From CAMAXB01 sp964476565 (GTDB lineage Bacteria > Verrucomicrobiota > Verrucomicrobiia > Opitutales > Opitutaceae): a DNA stretch of 64,000 nucleotides. Positions 34,607 through 43,965 of this stretch are shown in pieces. The stretch's first letter is position 1. The number at the start of each line of letters is the position of its first letter. The stretch is taken from positions 53,956 through 117,955 of the forward strand of contig CAYZBG010000002.1 of NCBI GenBank assembly GCA_964476565.1. The letters run 5' to 3'. The position numbers and the translations under genes were made by a program. The notes below the pieces were generated by a model. That model did not search any database and had not been told where the DNA came from. It saw only the letters and a list, made by a program, of their open reading frames with translations.

Positions 34607-36013
34607 TCAATCCTTTTTCTCCGGCGCACCGGGCCGACGCCCGAGCTTGCGCGGATCGATCAGATTGACGAGCGAGGCCGCGGCCCGGAACGGACGCAGC
34701 CATTCCTGGCCAAGCAGGGCCGGCTCGACTCCGGACGCGAGGGGCTCGGGCAACCGCCGCACCCACCACCCCACGAAGATAACCCCGGCGAGCATCACGA
34801 CGAAATAGAGCTGGAAGACCGCCGTGCTGATGCCGGGCGCACCGTCGGGCCCGGTGGTCTTCATCACCAGGCCCCACAGGATGGGCGAGAGCCCGCCCAG
34901 GCACGAGGTGACCGCACCGTGGATGGACACAAAGAGGGCCCGCTCCTCCGACGGCACGACCTTGGGCAGGTAATTGAGATTGGCGACGTTCCAACACACC
35001 GCGGCAAGACCGACCACAAAGTAGATGGCGAAGAGCAGGCTCAGCACCGACCACCCCTGATCCAGGTAGAGCCACCAGCTCACCGCGACCACGCCATAGA
35101 GCCCGAGTCCGGTAAGAAAGAACGGCCGGGCGCCGCGGGCGTCGATCTGCCGGCGCAGCAGGGCCGCGCCGAGGATCACCCCAGAGAAGCGGAAGACCTC
35201 GAACAGCATGATCTCTCCCGGCGTCCGACCGCCGGCCACCGCCAGGTAGTAGGCGGCGAAGGGCGGGATCGACGTTGTCAGCACCGCAAACGTCACGGCG
35301 CACCAGAGGTAGCTGCGGAACTCCGACGGGGCGAACATGTGCCGGGGCGTGTCGCGCAGGACGGAGCCAAGGCTGATCTTCTCGGGCTTCTCGATGTCGG
35401 GCAGCTTCTTCAGCTCGTAGTAGCTCAGGGTGGAGCCGACGAGGGAGATCGCGTATTGCACGAGCAGCGCGGTGTAGATCGGCAGCAGGGCGAAAAGTGC
35501 CGAGCATGCAATGAGCGTGCCGACCCCGGCGATGCCGGAGAGCATCTGGTCGCTGGCGAAGTAGCGGCCGCGCACCTTCTCCGGCAGGAAGCCGTAGAAC
35601 CACGAGGTCATCGCCGCAGCGCCGATCGAGCGGAAGAGGCAGAAGAGAAACACGCTCCAGATCAGCGTATTCACCATCCAAGGACGCGGGCTCGCCGGCG
35701 CGAGCAGCGCGAGGGCCACCGGCACCGCGAGGAAGACGCTGCGCGCGCCCCAGCCGCCCAACGAGACGCGCTTGAAGCCGTAGCGGGGCAGGAGCGCAGT
35801 CGCGAGCACCTGCACCGGCGTGAGCAGGAAGACGAACGAGTACGCCAGGCCGACCTGGAACGAGGACGCGCCGAGGTGCTGGGCAAACAGCACCATCGGC
35901 GTGCCGATGCCGATCTGCCAGGTGAGCGCGTTGAAAAAGCCGAAGACCAGCGCGGCCCGGAACGGCGCGAGTTCCGGGTCGTTCTTCGCCGTCGGAAACA
36001 GGGTCGGGAGCAC
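34607..36013 (-). CDS. Major facilitator superfamily transporter
   Basis: A 468-aa integral membrane protein with about 12 hydrophobic segments (e.g. ALVFGFFNALTWQIGIGTPM, FLLTPVQVLATALLPRYG, YLWCAVTFAVLTTSIPPFAAYY, AVFQLYFVVMLAGVIFVGWWV). The frame is open upstream to 36346 but overlaps argH. GTG 36013 starts immediately after the argH stop at 36037 with a 23-nt gap and is preferred. The substrate is unknown. It lies between argH and mutL, probably in one transcript. Confidence 0.8.
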   Translation of the reverse strand: MLPTLFPTAKNDPELAPFRAALVFGFFNALTWQIGIGTPMVLFAQHLGASSFQVGLAYSFVFLLTPVQVLATALLPRYGFKRVSLGGWGARSVFLAVPVALALLAPASPRPWMVNTLIWSVFLFCLFRSIGAAAMTSWFYGFLPEKVRGRYFASDQMLSGIAGVGTLIACSALFALLPIYTALLVQYAISLVGSTLSYYELKKLPDIEKPEKISLGSVLRDTPRHMFAPSEFRSYLWCAVTFAVLTTSIPPFAAYYLAVAGGRTPGEIMLFEVFRFSGVILGAALLRRQIDARGARPFFLTGLGLYGVVAVSWWLYLDQGWSVLSLLFAIYFVVGLAAVCWNVANLNYLPKVVPSEERALFVSIHGAVTSCLGGLSPILWGLVMKTTGPDGAPGISTAVFQLYFVVMLAGVIFVGWWVRRLPEPLASGVEPALLGQEWLRPFRAAASLVNLIDPRKLGRRPGAPEKKD

Positions 36014-36036
36014 GGGGCGCGGTTCGCGCGGACGGC

Positions 36037-37437
36037 TCAGGCGAGCCGCTTGCGCCAGCGGGCGAGTTGCTTCTTCACCTGGGCCGGGCCGGGCATACCC
36101 GTGCCGCGCCGTCGCGCCATCGCGCGCTTCAGGTCGAAGACGGCGGGCCAGTCGGGGCCGAATCCGGGATGCAGCGCCTGCACGTCCGGCACCGGCAGCC
36201 GGTCGAGCGGCACGCGGCGTTGTTCGGCCAGCTTCACCACCGCCCCGACGGCATGGTGGGCTTCTCGGAACGGCACGCCGCGGTCGACGAGGTAGTCGGC
36301 GAGGTCGGTGGCCAGCAGCGCCGGATCCGCCACCGCCGCGGCACACCGGTCGCGCAGCACCGTCATGCCCGCGATGGTCCCGGCCAGGACGTCGGTGCAG
36401 AGGGCGGTCTGATCAAAGCTGTCGAAGACCGGCGGTTTGTCCTCCTGCAGGTCACGGTTGTACGTCAGCGGCAGACCCTTGGTGAGGGTGAGCAGCGTAT
36501 GCAGGTTGCCCTGCAGACGCGCCGACTTGCCGCGGAGCAGCTCGCAGGAATCCGGATTTTTTTTCTGCGGCATGAGCGACGAGCCGGTGCAGAAAGCATC
36601 CGGGAGTTCGACGAACTTGAACTCAACGCTGGACCAGATGATCAGGTCCTCCGCCACGCGCGAGAAGTGCACGCCGGCGAGCGCGCAGGCGGTGGCGAAT
36701 TCGATGAAGAGATCACGGTCCGCCACCGTGTCCATGGAGTTGGCGGTCACGCGCGGGCGCCCTTTCGCATCGACGAAGCCGAGCGTGCGGGCCGTGAACT
36801 CGCGGTCGATCGGCAGGGTCGTGCCGGCGATTGCGCCGGAGCCCAGCGGGCACCAGTTCGCGTGGTCAGCCACGACGCGGAAGCGCTCGACGTCGCGGTC
36901 GAGCATCTCGAGGTAGGCGGCGAGGTGGTGGGCAAGGAAGACCGGCTGGGCGCGCTGCAGGTGGGTGTAACCCGGGACGAGCACGTCGCCGTCGCGTTCC
37001 GCGATGGCGAGCAGGGCGCGCTGGGCGCCGCGCAGCTTTTCGATCAGCACCGCGCAGGCATGCTTGAAGAACAAGCGCATGTCCGTCGCGACCTGGTCGT
37101 TGCGGCTGCGGGCGGTGTGCAACTTGGCCGCGGCCGGCACGCGCTTGGTCAGCGCCTGCTCGATGTTCATGTGCACGTCCTCGAGCTGCGTGCTCCAGGA
37201 AAATTTACCGGCCTCGATGTCTGCCAGGATCGCACCCAGCCCGGCGTGAATTGCATCGCGCTCGGCCTTCGTGATCAGTCCGACGTGCGCGAGCATGGCG
37301 GAGTGGGCCTTGCTCCCGGCAATGTCGAACGGGGCGAGGCGGTGATCGAAGGACACCGACTCGCTGAACGTGAGCATCAACTCCGCCGGACCGGCAGAGA
37401 AGCGACCTCCCCAGGTGGCTTGCGATTTCTTGGCCAT
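36037..37437 (-). CDS. argH: Argininosuccinate lyase
   Basis: A 466-aa enzyme of the fumarase/aspartase superfamily. The family signature GSSLMPQKKNPDSCEL is present (near residue 296), as are TARSRNDQVATDMRLFFK and PGYTHLQRAQPVFLAHHLAAYLE (His near 160). It splits argininosuccinate to arginine and fumarate. ATG 37437 (MAKKSQATWGGRFSAGPAEL) is chosen. The first gene of a minus-strand run reading toward mutL. It is divergent from the secreted protein at 37523. Confidence 0.95.
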   Translation of the reverse strand: MAKKSQATWGGRFSAGPAELMLTFSESVSFDHRLAPFDIAGSKAHSAMLAHVGLITKAERDAIHAGLGAILADIEAGKFSWSTQLEDVHMNIEQALTKRVPAAAKLHTARSRNDQVATDMRLFFKHACAVLIEKLRGAQRALLAIAERDGDVLVPGYTHLQRAQPVFLAHHLAAYLEMLDRDVERFRVVADHANWCPLGSGAIAGTTLPIDREFTARTLGFVDAKGRPRVTANSMDTVADRDLFIEFATACALAGVHFSRVAEDLIIWSSVEFKFVELPDAFCTGSSLMPQKKNPDSCELLRGKSARLQGNLHTLLTLTKGLPLTYNRDLQEDKPPVFDSFDQTALCTDVLAGTIAGMTVLRDRCAAAVADPALLATDLADYLVDRGVPFREAHHAVGAVVKLAEQRRVPLDRLPVPDVQALHPGFGPDWPAVFDLKRAMARRRGTGMPGPAQVKKQLARWRKRLA

Positions 37438-37522
37438 AGGCCGGCGAGCAGACGACCCCGGCGCGGGCGGCGCAACGCGAAAGATGGGTTGCGCGGACGC
37501 CAACGCCGCCAACACTTTTCGC

Positions 37523-38002
37523 ATGCACGCCCGCTGCCTGCTGCTCTTCGCCCTGCTCGGCCTCGGCCGGACCGCCGCGCCGGCGCAGGAGCCGGCCCCG
37601 GAGCCACTGCACCCCCGCCACCAGGTAGCCACCGTGGCAGCGGCGAAAACGTCGATCTACATCGGCAGCGTCACGCTCACCATGCCGCCGTTTCAGCGCA
37701 ACGGCGACGCCTACACCTCCAGCTACCAGGCGAAGGTGTTTCCGTATTTTTTCTATAACGAGTCCGGCACGATCGCGATCACGTTGTCCGACGAAGACCT
37801 GCGCCGCATCGCCGCCGGCGAGGTCGTTTACTTCAACGGCCGGGCGGCGGACGCGGCGGGCGATCCGCGGCGCATCGAGGGCCGCGTGGTCCCGGACGAC
37901 GCGGTGTCCGGGAAGATCAAAGTGCGCGTCTGGGTGAGCAAGAACATCGAGCTCATCTTCAACACGACCTACCGCTTCACCGGCGACGCCACCGGGGAGT
38001 GA
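37523..38002 (+). CDS. Secreted protein of unknown function
   Basis: A 159-aa protein with a signal peptide (HARCLLLFALLGLGRTAAPAQ). The mature part has a beta-rich pattern (KTSIYIGSVTLTMPPFQRN, YQAKVFPYFFYNESGTIAITL, KIKVRVWVSKNIELIFNTTYRF) without catalytic motifs. I do not recognise the family. It is divergent from argH and convergent with the hybrid kinase gene, 15 nt from it. Confidence 0.65.
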   Translation: MHARCLLLFALLGLGRTAAPAQEPAPEPLHPRHQVATVAAAKTSIYIGSVTLTMPPFQRNGDAYTSSYQAKVFPYFFYNESGTIAITLSDEDLRRIAAGEVVYFNGRAADAAGDPRRIEGRVVPDDAVSGKIKVRVWVSKNIELIFNTTYRFTGDATGE

Positions 38003-38017
38003 GGCGCAGCCGGTCGG

Positions 38018-39598
38018 TCACGACAGACCGACTGTACTCTCGGGCCTGGCGAAGAGCTCCTGCACCGTCGCCACGGCCTTCGCGATGGCAAAGGGCTTTT
38101 GCAGGAAGCCGCGCGCGCCCGCCCGGAGAATCTCGGCGTGCAACGTGGGCTCGAGGTGGCCGCTCATCACCACCACGCGCACCTGCGGGGAGATGTCCTT
38201 CATCTTCATGAAGGCCTCCCACCCGCTCATCCGCGGCAGGCCGAGGTCGCAGAGCACGAGCTGGATCTTCTGCGCGTGCTGACGGTAGGTCTCGACCGCG
38301 TCGAGGCCGTCCCGGGCCTTGAGCACCCGGAAACCATGCCGCTCGAGGGCAAAGCCGAGGGCGTGGAGCAACGACTCCTCGTCGTCCACCACCAGGACCG
38401 TTCCGGCTTCGGCCGTTGGCGACGGGGCGGCGGCCGCAGGCGCCGGGACGGGCGCGGCGACCACGGGCGCCGGCTCGGGATCCGGCAACGTGGGCAGGTA
38501 GAGGCGAAAAGCGACAGCGTTGCCGTCGAGCTGAACGGCCTCGAAGCACCCGCGATGGCTGGCCACCACGCTCTCGACCGTGACCAGCGCGAGATCGCGC
38601 CGATTCTGCCAGCCGGGCGAGGCCGTGGGCAGGGAGCTGCCGCGCAGGGCCGGCGCAAACCGCGCCTCCAGCAGGGCGTAAACCGGCTCGCGCGCCTCGG
38701 AGAACCGCATCTGCAGCACATGGCCGGCGACACCCAGAGTCGAAACCCGCAGCCGCGCCCCGGTGCCGAGGCCTTCCACCGCCTTGCGGCACAGTTCCTC
38801 GAACACGTGCGTAAGGTGGCGCGGGTCCAGCGACGCCGGCGGCAGGTTGTCCTGCAAGGCGAGCTCGACCTCCAGTGCCCAGCGGTCATTGGCCGAGGCG
38901 ATGCGCGCCATCTCGTGCGCAAACTCCGACAGATCGACGCGCTGCAGGGTCGGCGCGGTTTGCCGCGTCAGGTAGAGGGTCTGCTTGATCAGGTCCGCCG
39001 CCCGCTGCACGGCGTTGTCGATGCCATTGACCGCCATCAGCACGCGCCGCACGTCGCCTGCACCATCCTGAATGAAGGCGGTGTAGCCCATGATGATCGC
39101 GAGCACGTTGTTGAAGTCGTTGCTGATCGTGCCGCACAACGTGACGAAATTCTCTGCGCGCTGCAGCTGTTCGAGCCGGGCCTCCGTCCGCGTCTCGCGT
39201 TCGAGGTCGATCAACGACGTCAGCCGGTACATTTCGCCGGTCGACGCCGCCAGGGCCGTGTCGGTGATGTGGGCGAACAACGGACGCCCACTCTTGTGCA
39301 GGTACGTCATCGCCGACGAGGGAGTGCGTCCGCCGATGATGGCCGCGTGGGCCACCGACGAGGCCACCGCCGCTTCGGCTGGTTGCAGGCGCAGCAGCGA
39401 CAAACCGACCAGTTCCTCTGGCTGATACCCGGTGGTCTCACAAAAAGCAGGATTCACCGCCCGGATCAGGCCGACGGCGTCCGTGAGGCAAAAGCCCACC
39501 CCCGTGCGCAGCCACGCCTCCGGCAGAATGCGGGCCACCTCGACGGGCAGGCCGCCCATGGTGGGCGCAGGGAGGGAGTCGGGACGCGGGGAGATCAT
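38018..39598 (-). CDS. Hybrid sensor kinase-receiver with the phospho-His replaced by Asn
   Basis: A 526-aa protein: N-terminal PAS domain (about 25-135), a dimerisation helix pair, a degenerate ATPase domain, and a C-terminal receiver (from about 400; VLVVDDEESLL, LVLCDLGLPRMSGWEAF, LQKPF). The H-box reads CGTISNDFNNVL where active kinases of this class have AHDFNNLL, so residue 160 is Asn, not His. The ATP-binding N-box (VFEELCRKAVEG) also lacks the usual NLxxNA. The receiver keeps its Asp, Thr/Ser and Lys. It is probably a pseudokinase whose receiver is phosphorylated by another kinase. It is convergent with the secreted protein. Confidence 0.82.
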   Translation of the reverse strand: MISPRPDSLPAPTMGGLPVEVARILPEAWLRTGVGFCLTDAVGLIRAVNPAFCETTGYQPEELVGLSLLRLQPAEAAVASSVAHAAIIGGRTPSSAMTYLHKSGRPLFAHITDTALAASTGEMYRLTSLIDLERETRTEARLEQLQRAENFVTLCGTISNDFNNVLAIIMGYTAFIQDGAGDVRRVLMAVNGIDNAVQRAADLIKQTLYLTRQTAPTLQRVDLSEFAHEMARIASANDRWALEVELALQDNLPPASLDPRHLTHVFEELCRKAVEGLGTGARLRVSTLGVAGHVLQMRFSEAREPVYALLEARFAPALRGSSLPTASPGWQNRRDLALVTVESVVASHRGCFEAVQLDGNAVAFRLYLPTLPDPEPAPVVAAPVPAPAAAAPSPTAEAGTVLVVDDEESLLHALGFALERHGFRVLKARDGLDAVETYRQHAQKIQLVLCDLGLPRMSGWEAFMKMKDISPQVRVVVMSGHLEPTLHAEILRAGARGFLQKPFAIAKAVATVQELFARPESTVGLS

Positions 39599-39827
39599 CC
39601 GGGGAAAGAGGGGAACAGGTCAGCCGGGGTTTGGCCGCCGGCGCATGATGCCGACAGCCTCACGCCACCCAGCAGAGAGAGACCATCGACCGGACAACCC
39701 AAGGAGTTCAACATGGCGCGGAGGGGATGCGCGACCGGAGGCCGCGGCACCATCACAGAGCAATCGACCTCACCCGGCTTGGCAAGCCGCAGTTTGGTGT
39801 CGGAGACGTCAACTTTGCGGTCGGTGA

Positions 39828-39856
39828 TTGGACTTTGCCCGGCCCGCCGCCATACT
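39828..39856 (+). promoter_or_regulatory. Sigma-70-type promoter of the aldo/keto reductase, possibly leaderless
   Basis: TTGGAC (39828-39833), 17 nt, CATACT (39851-39856). The AUG at 39867 is only 10 nt beyond the -10 box, so a transcript starting there would have almost no leader. It lies in the 268-nt divergent gap after the hybrid kinase start. Confidence 0.4.
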
Positions 39857-39866
39857 CCCGGTCATC

Positions 39867-40853
39867 ATGAACATGGAGTACCGCCGCCTCGGTTCCTCGG
39901 GTCTCAAGGTCAGCGCGCTGTCATTCGGCGCCTGGGTGACATTCGGCCGCCAGATCGGCGACCCGGTCGCCCAGAAACTGATGCACACCGCCTACGACGC
40001 CGGGATCAACTTCTTCGACAACGCCGAGACCTACGCGGACGGCCAGGCTGAGGTCGTGATGGGCCAGATTCTCAAGCAAAGTGGCTGGCGGCGGAGCAGT
40101 TACCTCGTGTCGAGCAAAGTCTACTTCGGTTGGGAAGACGAACGGCCCAACCAGACCGGATTGAGCCGCAAACACATCGTCGAAGCCTGCCACGACGCGC
40201 TGCGGCGGCTGCAGGTCGACTACCTCGATCTCTATTTTTGCCACCGCCCCGACCCGGAAACGCCCGTCGAGGAAACCTGCCGGGCCATGCACGACCTGAT
40301 CGTGCAGGGCAAGGTGCTCTACTGGGGCACGAGCGAGTGGAACGCGGACCAACTGGAAGCCGCCTACGCCGTTTGCGACCGGCTCGGACTCCACGCCCCC
40401 CAAATGGAACAGCCGCAGTACAACCTCTTCCATCGCTCCCGCGTCGAATGGAACCTCGCCCCCCACTACGCCCGCCGCGGCCTCGGCACGACGGTGTGGT
40501 CGCCACTCGCGAGCGGCCTGCTCACGGGAAAATACAACCAGGGGGTACCCAAGGACTCGCGCCTCGATCAACCCGGGCTCGAGTGGCTGCGCGACGCCGT
40601 GCTGGGGCCGGGCTCCGACCGCAAGCTCGCTGCGGTGCGCCAATTCGCCGACCTCGCCCGCGAACTCGACACCTCCCTCCCCCGCCTGGCCTTGGCGTGG
40701 TGCCTGAAGAATCCGCACGTTAGCACCGTGATCCTCGGCGCCTCCCGGCCCGAGCAGCTCACCGAAAATCTCGGCGCGCTCGCCCTCGTTCCGCGGCTTA
40801 CCCCCGAGGTGATGGGCCGGCTGGACCGCATCTCTGCTCCCGTCGCGGCATGA
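39867..40853 (+). CDS. Aldo/keto reductase, potassium-channel beta-subunit-like
   Basis: A 328-aa AKR with the catalytic tetrad in place: FFDNAETYADG (Asp, Tyr), LVSSKVYFG (Lys) and LYFCHRPDPETPVEE (His). The PQYNLFHRSRVE and WSPLASGLLTGKY stretches match the AKR6/YghZ and Kv-beta group. It reduces aldehydes or ketones with NADPH; the substrate is unknown. ATG 39867 is used. It overlaps the UPF0173 hydrolase gene by 4 nt (ATGA), so the two are coupled. Confidence 0.9.
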   Translation: MNMEYRRLGSSGLKVSALSFGAWVTFGRQIGDPVAQKLMHTAYDAGINFFDNAETYADGQAEVVMGQILKQSGWRRSSYLVSSKVYFGWEDERPNQTGLSRKHIVEACHDALRRLQVDYLDLYFCHRPDPETPVEETCRAMHDLIVQGKVLYWGTSEWNADQLEAAYAVCDRLGLHAPQMEQPQYNLFHRSRVEWNLAPHYARRGLGTTVWSPLASGLLTGKYNQGVPKDSRLDQPGLEWLRDAVLGPGSDRKLAAVRQFADLARELDTSLPRLALAWCLKNPHVSTVILGASRPEQLTENLGALALVPRLTPEVMGRLDRISAPVAA

Positions 40854-41530
40854 CGATCACGTTCTACGGACACGCCTGTTTCCTGATCGAGACCGGCGGC
40901 CACCGCCTGCTCATCGATCCCTACCTGACCGGGAACGATGCCGCCGCAGTGCGCGCGGCCGACGTGCAGTGCGATCATGTGCTGCTCACGCACGGACACG
41001 AGGATCACACCGCCGATGCCCTGTCGATTGCCCGGGCCAACGACGCCCTGCTCATCGCCAACTACGAACTCGCGGAGTATTTCGGCGCCCAGGGGGTGCG
41101 GGTCCACGGCATGAATCCGGGCGGCGCCTTCACCTTCCCCTTCGGCCGGCTCAAGCTCACCCTCGCCCACCACACCTCGAGCCTCAACGCCGGGTTGGCT
41201 CCGCTCTACATGGGTACGGCCTGCGGCCTCCTGCTGGAAGCGGACGGACGGCGGGTCTACCACGCCGGCGACACCGCGCTGTTCCTCGACATGCAGCTGA
41301 TCGGCCGAGGCGGCCTCGACGCCGCCCTGCTCCCGATCGGCGACAACTACACCATGGGACCGGAGGATGCGCTCGACGCCCTCGACTTGCTGAAACCGCG
41401 CGTCGCCGTGCCGATGCATTACAACACCTGGCCCGTGATCGCCCAGGATGCGGCACGGTTCGCGCAGGCCGCCGGAGCGCGCGGCCATCGGGTGATCGTG
41501 CTCGCGCCGGGCCAGTCCTTTTCGGTTTAA
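40850..41530 (+). CDS. UPF0173 family metal-dependent hydrolase (beta-lactamase fold)
   Basis: A 226-aa metallo-beta-lactamase-fold protein. LLTHGHEDHTADAL is the HxHxDH metal motif. TFYGHACFLIET at the start, VYHAGDTALFLDM and VPMHYNTWPVIAQD match the UPF0173 hydrolases. The natural substrate is unknown. ATG 40850 overlaps the aldo/keto reductase stop, suggesting a shared pathway. It is followed by 207 nt without a gene, which contain a GACCTTTGACCTTGGACCC-type low-complexity stretch. Confidence 0.85.
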   Translation: MTITFYGHACFLIETGGHRLLIDPYLTGNDAAAVRAADVQCDHVLLTHGHEDHTADALSIARANDALLIANYELAEYFGAQGVRVHGMNPGGAFTFPFGRLKLTLAHHTSSLNAGLAPLYMGTACGLLLEADGRRVYHAGDTALFLDMQLIGRGGLDAALLPIGDNYTMGPEDALDALDLLKPRVAVPMHYNTWPVIAQDAARFAQAAGARGHRVIVLAPGQSFSV

Positions 41531-41737
41531 CCGGCCATCGCCGGCCGACCGTCGGAACGTCCAGGTCGCCATCGGCCCGCCCCGGCGGCTCAGCTCAAAG
41601 AAACCGGGCGCCACGCAGCGCCGTCGCTTTAGACTTGGGCCCTGCGACCTTTGACCTTGGACCCATTACCCCCGGCCTCCCCGGATGTTCGGGCTTGGCG
41701 GACTCGCTCGCGGCGCCCAAGGTCACGCCCATTGGAC

Positions 41738-43798
41738 ATGGCATTTCCCACACCTCCGGCCGTACTTTCCCAGCGCAACCTGCGCCCCGACGAGCTCACC
41801 TCGAATCCCACCGCCGCCCTCCTGCGCCTCCATGCGTGGATGCACCTCACGCGGACGGCGAGCAACCGGATCCTCGAACTCTTCCGGCAGGGCTTGATGA
41901 AGGGCACCGTGACCGGCGGCCAGGGCAACGAGGCCCTGATCATCCCGCTGGCCCTGCTCGCCGACAAGGCGGTCGACGTCGTCTCCTTCACGCACCGGGA
42001 TTGCGGCGGCCAGCTGATCTGGGGCCGGCACCTGTGCGAGCACCTCAACCAGTACTTCGCCAACGCCGACAGCCCCACGCAGGCGCGCGAGGGCAATGTG
42101 CACTACGGTGACCCGGCCCATCGTTCGCTGCCGATGATCAGCCACCTCGGCACGATGATCAGCAACGTGGCGGGCCTGACCGACTCCCAGCGCCGGCTCG
42201 GCCGCCCGGCAATCGGCTTCGCCTTCTTCGGCGACGGCGGCTCCAGCACCGGCGACATCCACGAGACGCTCAATCTCGCCTCCCTGCTGTCCCTGCCGGT
42301 GCTGTTCGTCATCGAAAACAACCGCTACGCGTACTCGACCCCGGTGTCCGAGCAGTTCGCCGCCGGCACGGAACTGTGGCGTCGCGCCGCGGGCTACGGC
42401 ATCGAGGGGCTGGCCATCGACACGACCGGCGACGTGCTTGAGACGACCCGGGCCTTCGCTGCGGCGGTCGAAAAGGTGCGTCGCACCGGCCGGCCCATGC
42501 TGATCGAAGCCCACACGCTGCGCCTGCGCGGCCACGCCGCCTACGACACCTGCGATTACCTGAAGCCCGGCGAGAACGACGCCTTCCTCGCCGCCGACCC
42601 CGTGCCGCGGTTTCGCGCCGCCCTGGTCGCCGCCGGACACGAACCGGCGATGCGCCAGGTCGAAGCCGAACTCGATGCATACCTCGAGGCCTGCATCAAG
42701 GTGTCCCTCGCCGTGCCCCGTTCCCACCAAAGCGCGGCCAAGATGCTCGGCGAAGTGCTTGCCCCCGACGCGCCGCCCCTGCCCTGGGTGCCCTCGGTCG
42801 AGTCCGACGGTCCGGCCCCGCAGAAGACCGCCCACGTGACGATGGCACAGGCCTTGAACAAGGCGCTGTTCAAGATCCTCGCCGAACGTCCCGAGTCGCT
42901 CGTGCTCGGCCAGGACATCGCCACCTACGGCGGCGCGTTCAAGGTCACTGAAGGCCTGCTCCCCGCCTTCGGCCGCGCGCGCGTGCTCAACACCCCGCTG
43001 GCCGAGAGCGCCTGCACCGGCTACGCCATCGGGCTCGCGCTCAACGGCCACCGGCCGATCGAGGAGTTCCAGTTCGCCGATTTCGCCACCGAGGCGGTGA
43101 CGCAGATCACCCAGAACGCGGCCACCTACCACTTCCGGTGCGGCGCCAAGGTCCCGCTCGTCCTGCGCTTCCCCTGCGGCAGCGTCGGGCTCGGATCGTT
43201 CCACTCCCAGGAACTCGAGGCGCTCTTCCTCAGCATGCCCGGCCTGAAGGGGCTCTACCCCAGCACCCCGCAGGACGCCTTCAATGCCCTGCTCGCCGCC
43301 TACGAGGACGACAATCCCGTCATCCTCTTTGAGCACAAGGCCCTCTACCGGCGGGGCAAGCACGACATCGTCTGGGATCCGAACTACCGCGACGTCTGGC
43401 GTCCGCGCCAGGTGCGCGCCGGCACCTTTGCCACGTTCGTCACCTACGGCGAGATGGTCCATCTCGCCGAGGAGGCCTGCACGTATTTTGAAACCGAATA
43501 CGAACGCAGCTTCGACCTCTTCGACCTGCGTGCGCTGTCGCCCCTCCGCCTCGACGAGATCAAGGCCTCGCTCGACCGGACCCACCGGCTGATCGTGCTG
43601 CACGAGGGCCGCCGCTCCCACGGGTTCGGCGCCGAACTCGTGGCCCGCCTGACCGAGGAGCACTTCTTCTCCCTCGAAGCCCCGCCGCTGCGCATCGCCT
43701 CCCTCGACCTGCCCGTTCCCTTCGCGCCCGAACTCGAGCAGGTCTTCCGCCCGACCAAGGACAAGCTGATCGAGCAGATCGCGAACTGGATGGGGTGA
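41738..43798 (+). CDS. Fused E1 alpha-beta 2-oxo acid dehydrogenase (thiamine diphosphate)
   Basis: A 686-aa fusion of both E1 subunits. The alpha part (about 1-345) has the ThDP motif GDGGSSTGDIHETLNLA...ENN (from about 165). The beta part (from about 365) starts VTMAQALNKALFKILAERPE and has LNTPLAESACTGYAIGLAL and RFPCGSVGLGSFHSQELEAL. This matches branched-chain/pyruvate dehydrogenase E1 enzymes in the fused form seen in some bacteria. E2 and E3 genes are absent from the window, so the complex is completed elsewhere. ATG 41738 is chosen; it lacks the extra 29 residues of the longer frame. Confidence 0.88.
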   Translation: MAFPTPPAVLSQRNLRPDELTSNPTAALLRLHAWMHLTRTASNRILELFRQGLMKGTVTGGQGNEALIIPLALLADKAVDVVSFTHRDCGGQLIWGRHLCEHLNQYFANADSPTQAREGNVHYGDPAHRSLPMISHLGTMISNVAGLTDSQRRLGRPAIGFAFFGDGGSSTGDIHETLNLASLLSLPVLFVIENNRYAYSTPVSEQFAAGTELWRRAAGYGIEGLAIDTTGDVLETTRAFAAAVEKVRRTGRPMLIEAHTLRLRGHAAYDTCDYLKPGENDAFLAADPVPRFRAALVAAGHEPAMRQVEAELDAYLEACIKVSLAVPRSHQSAAKMLGEVLAPDAPPLPWVPSVESDGPAPQKTAHVTMAQALNKALFKILAERPESLVLGQDIATYGGAFKVTEGLLPAFGRARVLNTPLAESACTGYAIGLALNGHRPIEEFQFADFATEAVTQITQNAATYHFRCGAKVPLVLRFPCGSVGLGSFHSQELEALFLSMPGLKGLYPSTPQDAFNALLAAYEDDNPVILFEHKALYRRGKHDIVWDPNYRDVWRPRQVRAGTFATFVTYGEMVHLAEEACTYFETEYERSFDLFDLRALSPLRLDEIKASLDRTHRLIVLHEGRRSHGFGAELVARLTEEHFFSLEAPPLRIASLDLPVPFAPELEQVFRPTKDKLIEQIANWMG

Positions 43799-43805
43799 GG
43801 TCACC

Positions 43806-43953
43806 TTCGTTCTCGTTCTCGTAATCGTTCTCGTTCTCGACCCATCCCCAAACTGCCCACGCTTCCGCCCAGCTACGAGCCGCCCAGCCATGATCGGTCC
43901 GATCCGACGGATCCGACCGATCGGCGAGAACGAGTACGATTACGAGAACGATA
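43806..43953. repeat. Composite repeat region between E1 and kdsC
   Basis: The 43806-43838 element is the exact reverse complement of the 33-nt repeat at 20124. At 43892-43922 an inverted repeat built on GATCGGTCCGATCCG and its partner pairs at 14 of 15. The 43926-43953 element is a shorter GAACGA variant in the opposite orientation to the first. The three elements fill nearly the whole 167-nt gap. Confidence 0.85.
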
Positions 43954-43965
43954 CGCTAATCTCCC

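Noticed and set aside
39713..40051. 113-aa ORF with a strong AAGGAG site
   Set aside because: It overlaps the well-supported aldo/keto reductase out of frame, and its Arg/Pro-rich product is typical of a shadow frame. A short leader peptide cannot be excluded.
41532..41550. CCGGC/GCCGG hairpin after the UPF0173 hydrolase as terminator
   Set aside because: The stem is short and there is no T-tract; low-complexity sequence follows.
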